DNA of 64,000 nt from WJMT01 sp964624145 (GTDB lineage Bacteria > Acidobacteriota > Aminicenantia > Aminicenantales > Aminicenantaceae): NCBI GenBank assembly GCA_964624145.1, contig CAZUXT010000008.1, positions 48,781-112,780 on the forward strand, given 5' to 3'. Shown here in pieces: positions 7,501 to 16,619 of this stretch. Under the pieces are notes generated by a model that was not told where the DNA came from, made no database searches, and saw only the letters and a list, made by a program, of their open reading frames with translations. A program made the position numbers and the translations under genes. The number at the start of each line of letters is the position of its first letter. The stretch's first letter is position 1.

Positions 7501-9348
7501 ATTAAAACTTGCGATGATATCCATAGAAAGTACTCCCTCGAGCATTTAGCGTTGAATTATCAGTTGTTCAGAACAAAAGAAGAGAGTGAAGAGGAGGTTA
7601 AGGAAAGACAGAAAATCATATGGGACATATTCGATAAATATTATGCAGAACTTCCAGATAAATCATCAGAAACAGACTCTGACAAAACATGGAAACTATA
7701 TTTAGCGAGAATGGACAGAAGAAAAATGAGTCCAGAAATTGAGAAGACAGACAATGGTGCTTTGATTAAATTCAATCCTGAAATTGATCCTGAATTGAAA
7801 AAGCATAGTGAAGATACTATTCAAAAAATTTCCGAGAAGATGAAGTATGCAGGTTTGCAGGTATGGGCAGATAGCAGATTCAGAGGAGAAAATGAGACCT
7901 ATGAGAAGTATTCTCAGTATGAATCTAATCCAAAGCAGGTAATTACGGAAGCAAAGGAGATATTTGAAGGGCTTAAAATCAAAAAAGAGGAAGAGTATTC
8001 TCTGTTTAACCATTCAGTACCTGCCTATGCTTGCTCTGTTTTAATGCGTGATTTTTATAACAAACTTGATTCAGATGAAAAAGAATTCTGCAAAGAAATA
8101 ATTATTGGATATGCATCTATACCCTTGATGACAGAGGGGTATATGTATCAAATTTCTGATGGCACAGAAGCCGCGATTGCTCTTTTGCCTAATCTTATAG
8201 AGCATTTTCACAGAGATAAGCAAAATATTAAAATGTTGCTGTTTAGATTATTGCTTATTCCGTCGCGAGAAATATCAACATTTGCTGCAAGAGGCATTTT
8301 GCATAAGTTATGGAAAATAAATTTTAACGACGCTAACTCTATGTTTTTGGGATATCTATTGCTATCACCAAATCATTATGCACTTATTGATAAAAGAAGA
8401 AAGGAGAATTATAAAAAGAAACACTACGGCGATTTAAGAATCCAGGTCTCTAAAGCATTTCAGAAAAAGTACAAGAAGGAGCTTGAAAGGATTGCCAAGA
8501 ACGAAATTTCCTATGATGAATTAGATGGTTTAGAAAAGTTAGATTTAGAAATTCTAAAGACGGCGTTTGAGATATTGCCTTTAAAAACAACTAGCAAGGA
8601 CCATAAAAAATTCTTAAGTGTAATTTTTCCCATTTTTGCAAAGAAAATTTTACAGGATGATCATGAGGACAGAATTGATTATACTCTAAGGCATAGATTC
8701 TTAGAAAAGTTTGCATATTTTATCTTAAATCTCCCAAAAAAAGAAATAAAAACATATTTGCAGCCTTTTATTGAGAATTTTTACTGCTCAAGAGAAATGT
8801 CTGAATTCTTTCAGGAATTTATATATGCGGAAGATAGGCTGTCCAAATATAATGAATTCTGGACAGTATGGAATTCATTCTATGGAAAGGTATCAGACTC
8901 ATGTAAAAACCAAAGCAGTTATTATGCAAAAGATGTTATAAGTAGTTATCTATTAGCAGGAGTTCATTGGAATGAAAAAGCAAAAAAATGGCATACCCTT
9001 AAAGAACGAGAGAAAATATTCTATAAAAAAGTATCAGAAGAAATGGGCCAACACCCAACCGTTTTATATTCCATTTCAAAAGTCCTAAATGATATAGGTA
9101 GCAATTTTATTCAAGATGGATTGACCTGGATAAGCCATATCTTAAACAATAACAAACAATTAATTTCAGAAGAGCTAGATACAAACACTATTTTTTATAT
9201 TGATACATTTATCAGACGATATATTTTACAAAATCGTCTACATATAAGGAAGTCATTATTAGTTAAGAACCAAGTTATTATTATTCTGAATTTCTTGATA
9301 GAGAGAGGTTCAATAGTAGGATATTTGTTAAGGGATGATATTTTGTGA
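4600..9348 (+). CDS. Avs-like anti-phage STAND NTPase with N-terminal nuclease domain
   Basis: A 1582-residue protein with three visible parts. Residues about 20-105 resemble a PD-(D/E)XK (Mrr/Cap4-type) nuclease: a helix with FEWLCYLLFCKEF, then GIETEP (49-54) and IGPQAKFYE with the Q65-x-K67 catalytic pair. Residues about 195-400 form a P-loop STAND-type NTPase: Walker A GGAGVGKT (218-225), Walker B YIIIDSAE (280-287) and FTTRHS (314-319). Residues 400-1582 are long, helix-rich and without a recognised motif, as expected for a TPR/HEAT-like sensor. Size and domain order match Avs (AVAST) proteins, which sense conserved phage proteins and then cut DNA. Type 4 or 2 fits best, but the subtype is uncertain. 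The gene is visibly more AT-rich than its flanks, which suggests transfer. No transmembrane segment is seen. Confidence 0.7.
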   Translation: MSIQEANWNNFKAKFNGKEQKSFEWLCYLLFCKEFNKNTGIFRYKNQAGIETEPIEHNGQMIGPQAKFYETKISKNKDDIKDSIETAKKKNGNLNKIIFYINQEFSESSKKGKKDPVYKIEIEKHAKSLGVEIDWKSKSFFDSPFVCQDNAVIAQHFFSLGKSVIDFLNELTRHTEAILTAINSKITFRNSEIKIDMAQNKKMLQDVLTTSPMAILSGGAGVGKTALIKDFYHSIKDRAPFYIFKGVEFCISNINQLFTHYGSFTLSDFMKEHQDFEEKYIIIDSAEKLSDIQDKEVFQEFLSTLQINKWKVMFTTRHSYLDDLRFQFIEIYRVHCHPVNIENLTSAQLVKISKKYSFNLPKNERLLDLLRIPFYLNEYLQNYDSLGNTISYSDFKSLLWNKQISKTSYQKNNMHIKREECFLAIAHKRAVEGNFFVKTKDFDDEVLRSLENDEIIKHDSNAGGFFITHDIYEEWALDNIIERTFLSSNDYKDFLKEIGSSLPIRRAFRNWLSEKLFNNENEVKTFIESTIIDDAIESHWKDEIYVSVLLSDYAEAFFNLFKDKLLENNQALLVKIIFLLRIACKEIDEDLLNIFGIQKTAWSALKTIFIKPKGRGWESTINFIYKHKDDLGLQRMNIILPMLADWNNKNKVGETTKQASQIALYYYNEIIQEQSYHISGDKKEQLIRIILQGSSEIKDELKAIFDEVISNKAVKRRDRYYALIKPILTSLTDSFEVVKALPNYVIKLADIYWFHNPDKLDDDYRYSRRMDMEDYFCISSRHYDYFPASAFQTPIYQLLRIAPKETVDFILSFTNKTVECYVKSELDGEIEQVDVFVDKNQEIKQYISNRLWCMYRGTQVAPYLLKSMHMALEKWLLEATKSASKEAIEGWCLYLIKKSKSASITAMVASIVLAQSSKLFSIAKILFQTKDFFLYDTSRLLLDEQAKFQYSIGYGPNYEHQIYQDKRIKTCDDIHRKYSLEHLALNYQLFRTKEESEEEVKERQKIIWDIFDKYYAELPDKSSETDSDKTWKLYLARMDRRKMSPEIEKTDNGALIKFNPEIDPELKKHSEDTIQKISEKMKYAGLQVWADSRFRGENETYEKYSQYESNPKQVITEAKEIFEGLKIKKEEEYSLFNHSVPAYACSVLMRDFYNKLDSDEKEFCKEIIIGYASIPLMTEGYMYQISDGTEAAIALLPNLIEHFHRDKQNIKMLLFRLLLIPSREISTFAARGILHKLWKINFNDANSMFLGYLLLSPNHYALIDKRRKENYKKKHYGDLRIQVSKAFQKKYKKELERIAKNEISYDELDGLEKLDLEILKTAFEILPLKTTSKDHKKFLSVIFPIFAKKILQDDHEDRIDYTLRHRFLEKFAYFILNLPKKEIKTYLQPFIENFYCSREMSEFFQEFIYAEDRLSKYNEFWTVWNSFYGKVSDSCKNQSSYYAKDVISSYLLAGVHWNEKAKKWHTLKEREKIFYKKVSEEMGQHPTVLYSISKVLNDIGSNFIQDGLTWISHILNNNKQLISEELDTNTIFYIDTFIRRYILQNRLHIRKSLLVKNQVIIILNFLIERGSIVGYLLRDDIL

Positions 9349-9403
9349 AAGAATGAATATAAATAAATTATAATGATGCAGAATTGTTTTAAGAGAATCG
9401 TTT

Positions 9404-9571
9404 ATGATGAATAAAAAAGAGTCTTCAGAACGATATATTGGCACACAGTTTATACCGCCCACGCTTATTAAAGCCGGGTGGAATGTAGAAAAACAAATTC
9501 GCGAAGACGTATTCTTCGCTGAAGGTTATATTTTTGTTAAGGGCAATAAAAAGTATCAGTTTCGAACGTAA
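9404..9571 (+). pseudogene. Remnant of type I restriction endonuclease HsdR (N-terminus only)
   Basis: Bases 9404-9571 encode 55 residues that resemble the extreme N-terminus of HsdR-type subunits: PPTLIKAGWNVEKQIREDVF followed by FAEGYIFVKGNKK, the pattern that normally precedes the nuclease core. The frame stops at 9569-9571 and no downstream frame continues with the nuclease or helicase motifs, so more than 900 residues are missing. It lies 55 bases after the STAND gene. I read it as a decayed restriction system in a defence pocket. A short domesticated gene is possible but less likely. Confidence 0.6.
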
Positions 9572-9712
9572 AATAATCATTCCTTTGGCAATCGCATCAT
9601 CTTGCTGCCTTACCCCAGTCACTCAAAAATAGGAATTTTTTATATTGTACAATCTCTATAGAAGGTCATCCAAAAGGTTTAACATAGACTTTAGGCCGGC
9701 ATATGAATGAAA

Positions 9713-10978
9713 TCAAATCTTGGCTAAAGCCTGATCCAGATCCTTACATAAATCATCAGCGTCTTCGATACCTATGGAAAGCCTTAACGTCTGGGGCTTG
9801 AACCTAGATTTTCTTTTATCCTCATCCGAAACATCCATATGAGTGTGAAACCAAGGACTTTCTGCCAGGGATTCGACTCCGCCCAAAGAAACGGCTAATC
9901 CAAATATGTGAAGGTTATTAAGAATGGCGTAGGCTTCCTTTTTCTCTCCTTTAGGGTCAAATGTGATCATGGAACCAGGGCCTTTACACTGCTTCTGAAA
10001 AATCTCCCATTCCGAACTCTCTTTGTCATAAAAATCAGGGTAAATAATTCGTTCGATTTTATCATGTCCCTTCAGGAATCGGGCAATTTTCTTCGCATTT
10101 TTCTGGGCCTTCAGTACTCTTTCTTCCAGAGTATCCAGAGACCTAAAAAGAAGCCATGCATCAAAAGCAGATGGGGTTGGGCCCGTGCTTATACGAACTG
10201 ACTGGATTTTAAAAGCTCTTTTTTTGTCCCTGTCTATCACAAAGCCTGCAATCAAATCAGAATGACCCCCTATGGACTTTGTTCCTGAATAAACAACAAT
10301 ATCAGAGCCATGCATAAATGGATGTTGTAAAATGGGAGACATAAATGTGTTATCCACAGCCAAAAGAGCATCTGTATTCTCATGAGCAAGGTCCGCCACT
10401 TTTTGAATGTCAACCATGGCTAAACTCGGATTGGCAGGTGTCTCAATAAAAAACAACTTCACTGTATCCGCATGTTTTTTCAGGGCATCTTCCACCTGAT
10501 TCAAATCAGTGGCATCCACAGGAACCACATTTATACCCAACCTTTCCGGAACCATATGTCTCAATAAATGATCTGTACCACCATAGACAGGGTATCCGAA
10601 AATCAATGTATCTCCGGGTTTGCATAACGTGAGCACTGTGGTGAATATGGCTGAAAGCCCACTCGGGAAATAAACAGCCGTAGGATCTTCGGTTCCCTGT
10701 TCTAGACACTGAATGCGGTCGCACAGCATAATAAAATTAGGATTTGATACTCTGGTATAAATAGGCCATTCTTCATCCGGAGATAAGGGAGGCTCAAATC
10801 CATAAGACCTTCGAAACATATGCTCCAGTTTTTCCGCATCTTCAGTGGCAAAAGTTGATACTGCAAAAATAGGGGGGCGCACTGCCCCCATGCTTAAGAA
10901 CGGGTCATAACCAACATGCGCTGCCCTTGTCTTCGCTTTCCACTCCTTGGGAGGCTTTTTCCAATTACTTTTTCCCAT
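9713..10978 (-). CDS. Cystathionine gamma-synthase / methionine gamma-lyase family PLP enzyme
   Basis: A 421-residue cytoplasmic enzyme of the Cys/Met-metabolism PLP family (fold type I). The PLP-binding lysine sits in YSGTKSIGGHSD (K234); other family landmarks are PIYTRVSNPN (73-82), FPSGLSA (104-110), VYGGT (131-135) and AVDNTF (207-212). Members form or cleave C-S bonds (cystathionine synthesis or lysis, methionine gamma-cleavage), and sequence alone does not decide the reaction. I choose the ATG at 10978 because GAGGAG precedes it; an in-frame ATG eight codons upstream lacks such a site. It is a single gene, divergent from the BNR gene at 11210. A -35-like TTGACA lies upstream on the same strand. 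Confidence 0.85.
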   Translation of the reverse strand: MGKSNWKKPPKEWKAKTRAAHVGYDPFLSMGAVRPPIFAVSTFATEDAEKLEHMFRRSYGFEPPLSPDEEWPIYTRVSNPNFIMLCDRIQCLEQGTEDPTAVYFPSGLSAIFTTVLTLCKPGDTLIFGYPVYGGTDHLLRHMVPERLGINVVPVDATDLNQVEDALKKHADTVKLFFIETPANPSLAMVDIQKVADLAHENTDALLAVDNTFMSPILQHPFMHGSDIVVYSGTKSIGGHSDLIAGFVIDRDKKRAFKIQSVRISTGPTPSAFDAWLLFRSLDTLEERVLKAQKNAKKIARFLKGHDKIERIIYPDFYDKESSEWEIFQKQCKGPGSMITFDPKGEKKEAYAILNNLHIFGLAVSLGGVESLAESPWFHTHMDVSDEDKRKSRFKPQTLRLSIGIEDADDLCKDLDQALAKI

Positions 10979-11209
10979 AAAAATATCTCCTCTACATATC
11001 AAATTTTATATTTTTTATCTATCTTGAGACTAATTTTTTAAGCCCACAATGTCAAGAAAAATAAGGCAATCATCAAGCATTCTCCGCTGGTACAAGCGAG
11101 CATAAGGGAATGTTGAGATCTCTGGAAGGAAGCAAAGCCATAACTGTACTTCTCTTTGATTTGCATTCCGTCAAAAATTATTGATAATAGGGTAAAAAAG
11201 GAGGTTTTT

Positions 11210-14200
11210 ATGAAGAACTCATGTCTCAAACCTTTTGTTTTCATCATTACGTTTCTCTTTATCACAAACCTGGGTCTTTTAGCCAAAGTCGAACCCGGAC
11301 TCTTATCCGGGCTTAAGGCCCGGAGCATAGGTCCTTCCAGCATGAGCGGCCGAATAGGAGCTGTGGATTCAGTGGCGTCGAATCCTGATATCATTTATGT
11401 GGGTGCGGCCACGGGAGGAGTATGGAAATCAACCGACGCTGGTTTCACTTGGGAACCCGTATTTGACGACCAACCTGTATCTTCTATAGGCGCTATAGCC
11501 ATCAATCAATCCAACCCCAATATTGTATGGGTAGGCACAGGAGAAGCGGCTCCCCGAAACAGTTGTGGTGTGGGCCACGGTGTGTATCTCAGCGTAGACG
11601 CAGGCAAAAACTGGAAACTCCTAGGACTTGAGAAGACAGAAAAGATCTCGAAAATACTTTTAAACCCCAATGATCCTGATACAGCTTATGTCGCAGCCCT
11701 TGGCACTACCTGGGGGGAAAATCCTGAACGGGGTGTATTTAAAACTGTGGATGCAGGAAAAACCTGGGAAAAAGTCCTTTACGTCAATGAAAAAACAGGA
11801 GCAGCGGACATGGCGATGACTCCTGATAATCCGAATAAAATCATAGCCGCTATGTGGGAGCACAGACGGTGGCCCTGGTTTTTCAAATCAGGCGGGCCGG
11901 GAAGCGGCCTCTATTTGACCGTAAACGGAGGTAACGACTGGAAAAAATTGACTGATAAAGACGGACTCCCCAAAGGAGAGCTGGGCAGAATAGGAGTCGC
12001 TTTTTCAGCAAACAAACCTCAAATGGTTTATGCCCTGGTCGAAGCAAAGGATAACGTCCTGCTACGCTCAGAAGATGGGGGTTATAGCTGGCAAATCGTA
12101 AACAATAAGGAAGATGTGTCCAATCGTCCTTTCTATTATCAGCGGATCTGGGTCAATCCTGTGAATGAAAATATTATCTACATGCTTCATTCCAGAATGA
12201 TGGTGAGTGAGGACGGAGGAAAAACTTTCACAAACCTCCCTTCATTCTCACAGGCCCACTCTGATTTCCATGCCTTATGGGTCCATCCCGATGGAGAGAG
12301 GATGATCGTAGGAAACGACGGAGGAGTCGTGATCAGCGTCAACCGCGGCAAAACCTGGCGCTTTGTGGAAAATCTTCCTATTGGCCAGTTTTACCATGTC
12401 AGTTTTGATATGGAAGTTCCTTACAATCTCTATGGGGGTCTCCAGGATAACGGGTCATGGATGGGACAGGCATACGCACTCAAAGAAAGAGGCATATACA
12501 ATTATTTGTGGAAAACAGTCGGAGGAGGCGACGGTTTTGATACCGAACCGGATCCAGAGAAAACAGGCGCCGGATACGGTATGTCTCAAGGCGGGAACCT
12601 TTACTATTTTGACATAACCACCGGAACAAGCCGGGATATTGTTCCCACTGAATCTGATGTCAAGCATCGTTACAACTGGAATGCCGGGTTTGCTGTTAAT
12701 CCATTTGATCCCAAAACCATATACCTCGGCAGCCAGTTTGTACATCGCAGCAGAGATAAAGGCCAAACCTGGGAAATCATAAGCCCTGACATGACTTCCA
12801 ACGACCCTGAAAAACAGAAACAAACCGAAAGCGGAGGATTGACTCTGGATGTCACCAATGCTGAAAATCACACCACCATTATGTGCATTGCTCCCAGCCC
12901 AGTTCAAGAAGGTGTCATATGGGTAGGTACAGATGACGGAAACCTGCAGCTGACCCGTGACGGAGGGGAAACATGGCAGTTGGTCTCAAAAGAACTCACC
13001 TCAGGAAAAAAAGGAATGGCCCCGCCCTGTACCTGGATCCCCCATGTGGAAGCTTCTAAATTTGATGCGGCTAGAGCTTATGTCGTGTTTGATGACCACA
13101 GAAGAGCTAACTGGACTACATACGTCTATGTCACGAACGACTTTGGTAAGACCTGGAAGAGTCTTTACACTCCGGAAATCGATGGATTTTGTCATGTGAT
13201 AGAAGAAGATACGGTCAACGAGAATCTATTATTTTTAGGGACGGAGTTTGGATTGTATGTCACTTTTGATACAGGAAAAAGCTGGATTAAATGGACCCAT
13301 GGACTTCCAACCGTGCCTGTCAGAGATCTGGCTGTCCACCCAAGAGAAAACGATCTGATTATTGCGACCCATGGACGTTCCTTATACATTCTTGATGACA
13401 TATCCCCGCTTCGAGAAATCTCAGATCAGGTGATTGAGAAAAAACTCCATCTTTTTAAAGTCCCTGACGCCACTCAGTTTCAAAGAGGAAGTCTCACATC
13501 TTTTATGTGTCCCGGAGACACGGCATTTATGGGAGAAAACAAAAGATTCGGCGCCTGCATCACATATTATCTCATCCCCAGTGAGAAAAAAGAGCAAGAA
13601 CCTCAAAAAACATCTGATCAAACCTTGACACAGAGAAGGAGGCCTGAAACAAGCGCCTCCGGAGTCAACATCATTATTGAAGATAAAGGCGGAAACCAGG
13701 TAGCTGAAATGAAAGGAACTGAAGAAAAAGGCATAAACCGGGTGTACTGGAACTTTCGAGAAACCACAGCAGATGACTCAGAAGAATCCGGCCGTTCACG
13801 ATACAGGCGAGGTGGAATGGAAGTCCTTCCGGAAGAATATAAAGTAACAATAAAATACGGAGACCAAGAAGAACCCGATTCCTTTGAAATCAAAACAGAT
13901 CCCCGCATCGACATTGACCCTGATGTGCTTAAACAAAATCACACGATGGGTAAAAAAGCCCAGAAACTAACGGAAACCGTTACGCAAGCAAACAACCGCA
14001 TTGAAGAAACTCAAAAGGCCTTGAAAGTCATCCAACAGAACATTCAGTCTTCTGAAAACGAGAATAAAAAAGAGCTGTTGAAAGAGGTAGAAAATCTGGA
14101 GAAAAAACTTAAAGAGCTTTCAGAAATTCTTGATCCCACTCCTGCAAAACAAGGCATTGCTGACCTTTCAGCCGGACTCAGAAGACAGGTCATGAGTGCG

Positions 14201-14416
14201 GTTTGGGGAATCATGGGAGCAGGATACCGGCCCATTACCCAGGCATCTCAAGTCAAATATGAAAAAGCAAAAACAAAGCTCAATGAATTCCTGGAAAAGT
14301 TCAATCCTTTCTTTCAAGAAGATATCAAGAATTTCAAAAAGCTTCTCTCTGAGTCGGATTTTTCACTGTTAAAAACCTATGAAGCCCTGAAGATAAAGGA
14401 AGAAAAAGAATCATAA
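11210..14416 (+). CDS. Secreted BNR/sortilin-type beta-propeller protein
   Basis: A 1068-residue exported protein. Residues 1-25 form a signal peptide (MKNSCLKPF followed by a hydrophobic run ending in LLAK). The body holds many Asp-box/BNR-like repeats of the form S-x-D-x-G-x-T-W (for example KSTDAGFTW, LTVNGGNDW, VSEDGGKTF, LTRDGGETW), as in VPS10/sortilin and sialidase-like propellers. Bacterial homologues are often annotated as glycosyl hydrolase, but I see no confirmed catalytic residues. After about residue 900 there is a Glu/Lys-rich coiled coil (roughly 925-985). Start: GGAGG lies 5-6 bases before ATG 11210. It probably acts at the cell surface or periplasm; the substrate is unknown. 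Confidence 0.85.
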   Translation: MKNSCLKPFVFIITFLFITNLGLLAKVEPGLLSGLKARSIGPSSMSGRIGAVDSVASNPDIIYVGAATGGVWKSTDAGFTWEPVFDDQPVSSIGAIAINQSNPNIVWVGTGEAAPRNSCGVGHGVYLSVDAGKNWKLLGLEKTEKISKILLNPNDPDTAYVAALGTTWGENPERGVFKTVDAGKTWEKVLYVNEKTGAADMAMTPDNPNKIIAAMWEHRRWPWFFKSGGPGSGLYLTVNGGNDWKKLTDKDGLPKGELGRIGVAFSANKPQMVYALVEAKDNVLLRSEDGGYSWQIVNNKEDVSNRPFYYQRIWVNPVNENIIYMLHSRMMVSEDGGKTFTNLPSFSQAHSDFHALWVHPDGERMIVGNDGGVVISVNRGKTWRFVENLPIGQFYHVSFDMEVPYNLYGGLQDNGSWMGQAYALKERGIYNYLWKTVGGGDGFDTEPDPEKTGAGYGMSQGGNLYYFDITTGTSRDIVPTESDVKHRYNWNAGFAVNPFDPKTIYLGSQFVHRSRDKGQTWEIISPDMTSNDPEKQKQTESGGLTLDVTNAENHTTIMCIAPSPVQEGVIWVGTDDGNLQLTRDGGETWQLVSKELTSGKKGMAPPCTWIPHVEASKFDAARAYVVFDDHRRANWTTYVYVTNDFGKTWKSLYTPEIDGFCHVIEEDTVNENLLFLGTEFGLYVTFDTGKSWIKWTHGLPTVPVRDLAVHPRENDLIIATHGRSLYILDDISPLREISDQVIEKKLHLFKVPDATQFQRGSLTSFMCPGDTAFMGENKRFGACITYYLIPSEKKEQEPQKTSDQTLTQRRRPETSASGVNIIIEDKGGNQVAEMKGTEEKGINRVYWNFRETTADDSEESGRSRYRRGGMEVLPEEYKVTIKYGDQEEPDSFEIKTDPRIDIDPDVLKQNHTMGKKAQKLTETVTQANNRIEETQKALKVIQQNIQSSENENKKELLKEVENLEKKLKELSEILDPTPAKQGIADLSAGLRRQVMSAVWGIMGAGYRPITQASQVKYEKAKTKLNEFLEKFNPFFQEDIKNFKKLLSESDFSLLKTYEALKIKEEKES

Positions 14417-14458
14417 GAACAAAAAACCAAACGCTAAAGAAATTCCTGGGTAAAAGAA

Positions 14459-15556
14459 ATGAAATCCATTGGTTCGCCTGTATTTAAACAATACTTTCTT
14501 CCCGGGTTTGTATTCCAATCCGTGGTTATTGCCGGAGGCTATGGAACCGGAAGGGAACTCATTGAATATTTTCTCAAATACGGACCTCTGGGTGGTATCC
14601 TGGGCATGTTTCTTGTCACTACCCTCATCTGGTCCCTGATCCTTGCTGTTACGTTTGAATTCTCCCGTAAATTCAAAGCCTATGATTACCGAACTTTCTT
14701 TATAAAACTGCTGGGCCCTTTCTGGATAATTTTTGAGATTCTCTATTTTGTCATGTTGTTTCTGGTGTTAGCTGTTATCGGTTCTGCAGCAGGTGTCATT
14801 CTCAAAGACAATTTCGGCCTCCCTTATATGTTAGGCGTATTCCTCATGCTCGCAGCCGTAGGATTCCTGACTTTTAAAGGAAGAAATCTGATAGAAAATT
14901 TTCTCTCCTCCTGGTCTGTTCTTCTGTATCTGACCTATGGAGCTTTTTTAGTCATGAGCTTTTTGAAATTCGGCCCTGAAATCCAAAAAAATCTATCTTT
15001 ATCTCTCATCAAATCCTCGTGGATGCTGGGAGGTTTTAAATACGCCTTGTATAACATGGGTATCATACCTGCTGTTTTATTCTGTTTAACCCATATCAAA
15101 ACAAGAAAACAAGCCCTTTCAGCAGGGCTTGTAGGCGGTCTCATTGGGATCATTCCGGGATTTCTCTTTTATATGGCCGTTTTGGGACATTACCCGGACA
15201 TCCTGCCTGAACCTATTCCGGCACTCTTTGTACTTAAAGAGATCAATGCTCCCCTCTTCATGATTCTCTTCCAAATCGTTCTTTTCGGCACTCTCATAGA
15301 AACAGGCACTGGCTTTATTCATGCTGTTAACGAGCGAATCCAAGCTTCCCTTGCCCTCAGGGGAAAGAAGCTCCCCCGCTGGATGAGGCCCTTGATTGCT
15401 TCGGGATTGATCATCATAAGTATAGGTCTCTCAAGCTTCGGCTTGATCAATCTGATTGCCAAAGGATATGGAAGCATAAGCTGGGGATTTTTCGCTGTTT
15501 TTATTATCCCTCTTCTAACCCTGGGAATCTATAAAATAACAAAATCCAAATCTTAG
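14459..15556 (+). CDS. YkvI-type membrane transporter (APC-superfamily-like)
   Basis: A 365-residue integral membrane protein with about ten hydrophobic segments. The opening FVFQSVVIAGGYGTGRELIEYFLKYGP is typical of YkvI-family proteins, distant relatives of LeuT-fold amino-acid transporters. It follows the BNR gene after 42 bases on the same strand with a poor ribosome site, and may be co-transcribed with it. It is convergent with the dehydrogenase gene at 15578. The substrate is unknown; an amino-acid-like solute would fit the surrounding catabolic genes. Confidence 0.75.
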   Translation: MKSIGSPVFKQYFLPGFVFQSVVIAGGYGTGRELIEYFLKYGPLGGILGMFLVTTLIWSLILAVTFEFSRKFKAYDYRTFFIKLLGPFWIIFEILYFVMLFLVLAVIGSAAGVILKDNFGLPYMLGVFLMLAAVGFLTFKGRNLIENFLSSWSVLLYLTYGAFLVMSFLKFGPEIQKNLSLSLIKSSWMLGGFKYALYNMGIIPAVLFCLTHIKTRKQALSAGLVGGLIGIIPGFLFYMAVLGHYPDILPEPIPALFVLKEINAPLFMILFQIVLFGTLIETGTGFIHAVNERIQASLALRGKKLPRWMRPLIASGLIIISIGLSSFGLINLIAKGYGSISWGFFAVFIIPLLTLGIYKITKSKS

Positions 15557-15577
15557 TCCCCTTAAGCTAAAGCCTGG

Positions 15578-16591
15578 TTATTCACGAGTCGAGATGGCTG
15601 CGCATGGAGGAAGGTCTTTCATGGCTTTCAATCCGGAAGAGGCCTGTAAGACCTTTGGAATGGAGTTGACAGTCACGGCAACCGTTCCGATATCACCGTG
15701 AATACCCCCTATGATCTTCTGATGAATGTCAGGTACTCCTGTTATGAAGATCTCATCATATTCTTCATCTACAGCAGCATGGGCATTAAACACCAATGTA
15801 ATGACTTCTTTGCCATCAATCTTTCCGAAAGCCGTACTGGACAATCCAACAACTTTTCCGGACTTGATTCTTCCTAATCCCGTGTCCACATCACTTTCAC
15901 CCAACACAGGGATGGGAGGGGCTTCCACGGCTTCATCCAGATTCCAGCCTAATCCATCGGCTATCATATATATGGATTCCAGCAAGCCCACATGACCGGT
16001 TATTTCTTTCTTCTCTATTTTTTTATGGAATTCCTTCTGAGATAACCCGGTCCCTACTTTTTTCTGAAAAGGAATCCTTCGTTTTGAAGAATCCATCATT
16101 CGAATAACCCTGACCCGGCTGACTTCCAAACACGGCGCTGTGAGAACAAGAGGAAGCGTATCCATGAGAAATCCAGGGTTGATCCCTGTGCCGGTAACCG
16201 TTACCTCTTTTTTCTTTGCCAGCCTGTCAATCTTATCAGCTCCTTCAGGTTCGCTGCGCCAGGGAAATGAAAGCTCCTCACAGGTAGAAATCACATTTAA
16301 ACCAGCCTCCACACAGAGGACTATCTGAGAAGCCACATCTTTGAGGTATGAGGTAGTGGCAACCACAGCAGCCTGAGCCTTTTTATTTGACAGGACTTTT
16401 TCCGCATCCTTTTCTATTATTATGCCTATCTTTTTTTTATCAGGAAAAAGCTCGCCTAAATCCTTCCCCACTAGATCAGGGGCTGTATCAACAGCTCCCT
16501 TGATCTCAAAACTTTTCTTGCTGTATACAGTATGGGCTATTTTTCTTCCCATAACACCGCAGCCATAGATGATAACACCTATCTTGTCCAT
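15578..16591 (-). CDS. 2,4-diaminopentanoate dehydrogenase-like / DapB-type NAD(P) oxidoreductase
   Basis: A 337-residue Rossmann-fold oxidoreductase. The N-terminal dinucleotide site is IIYGCGVMGRKIA (8-20); later landmarks include ATTSYLKD, NVISTCEELSFPW and GTGINPGFLMDTLP, the pattern of 2,4-diaminopentanoate dehydrogenase (Ord) and dihydrodipicolinate-reductase relatives. It is the last gene of a three-gene minus-strand operon with a class III aminotransferase (28 bases upstream) and a sodium symporter. The canonical role is the NAD(P)-dependent deamination step of ornithine fermentation. Other ornithine-pathway genes are not in the window, so the true substrate may differ. Confidence 0.75.
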   Translation of the reverse strand: MDKIGVIIYGCGVMGRKIAHTVYSKKSFEIKGAVDTAPDLVGKDLGELFPDKKKIGIIIEKDAEKVLSNKKAQAAVVATTSYLKDVASQIVLCVEAGLNVISTCEELSFPWRSEPEGADKIDRLAKKKEVTVTGTGINPGFLMDTLPLVLTAPCLEVSRVRVIRMMDSSKRRIPFQKKVGTGLSQKEFHKKIEKKEITGHVGLLESIYMIADGLGWNLDEAVEAPPIPVLGESDVDTGLGRIKSGKVVGLSSTAFGKIDGKEVITLVFNAHAAVDEEYDEIFITGVPDIHQKIIGGIHGDIGTVAVTVNSIPKVLQASSGLKAMKDLPPCAAISTRE

Positions 16592-16619
16592 TTCTGTGAT
16601 CCTTCTATTATCCTTTTAT

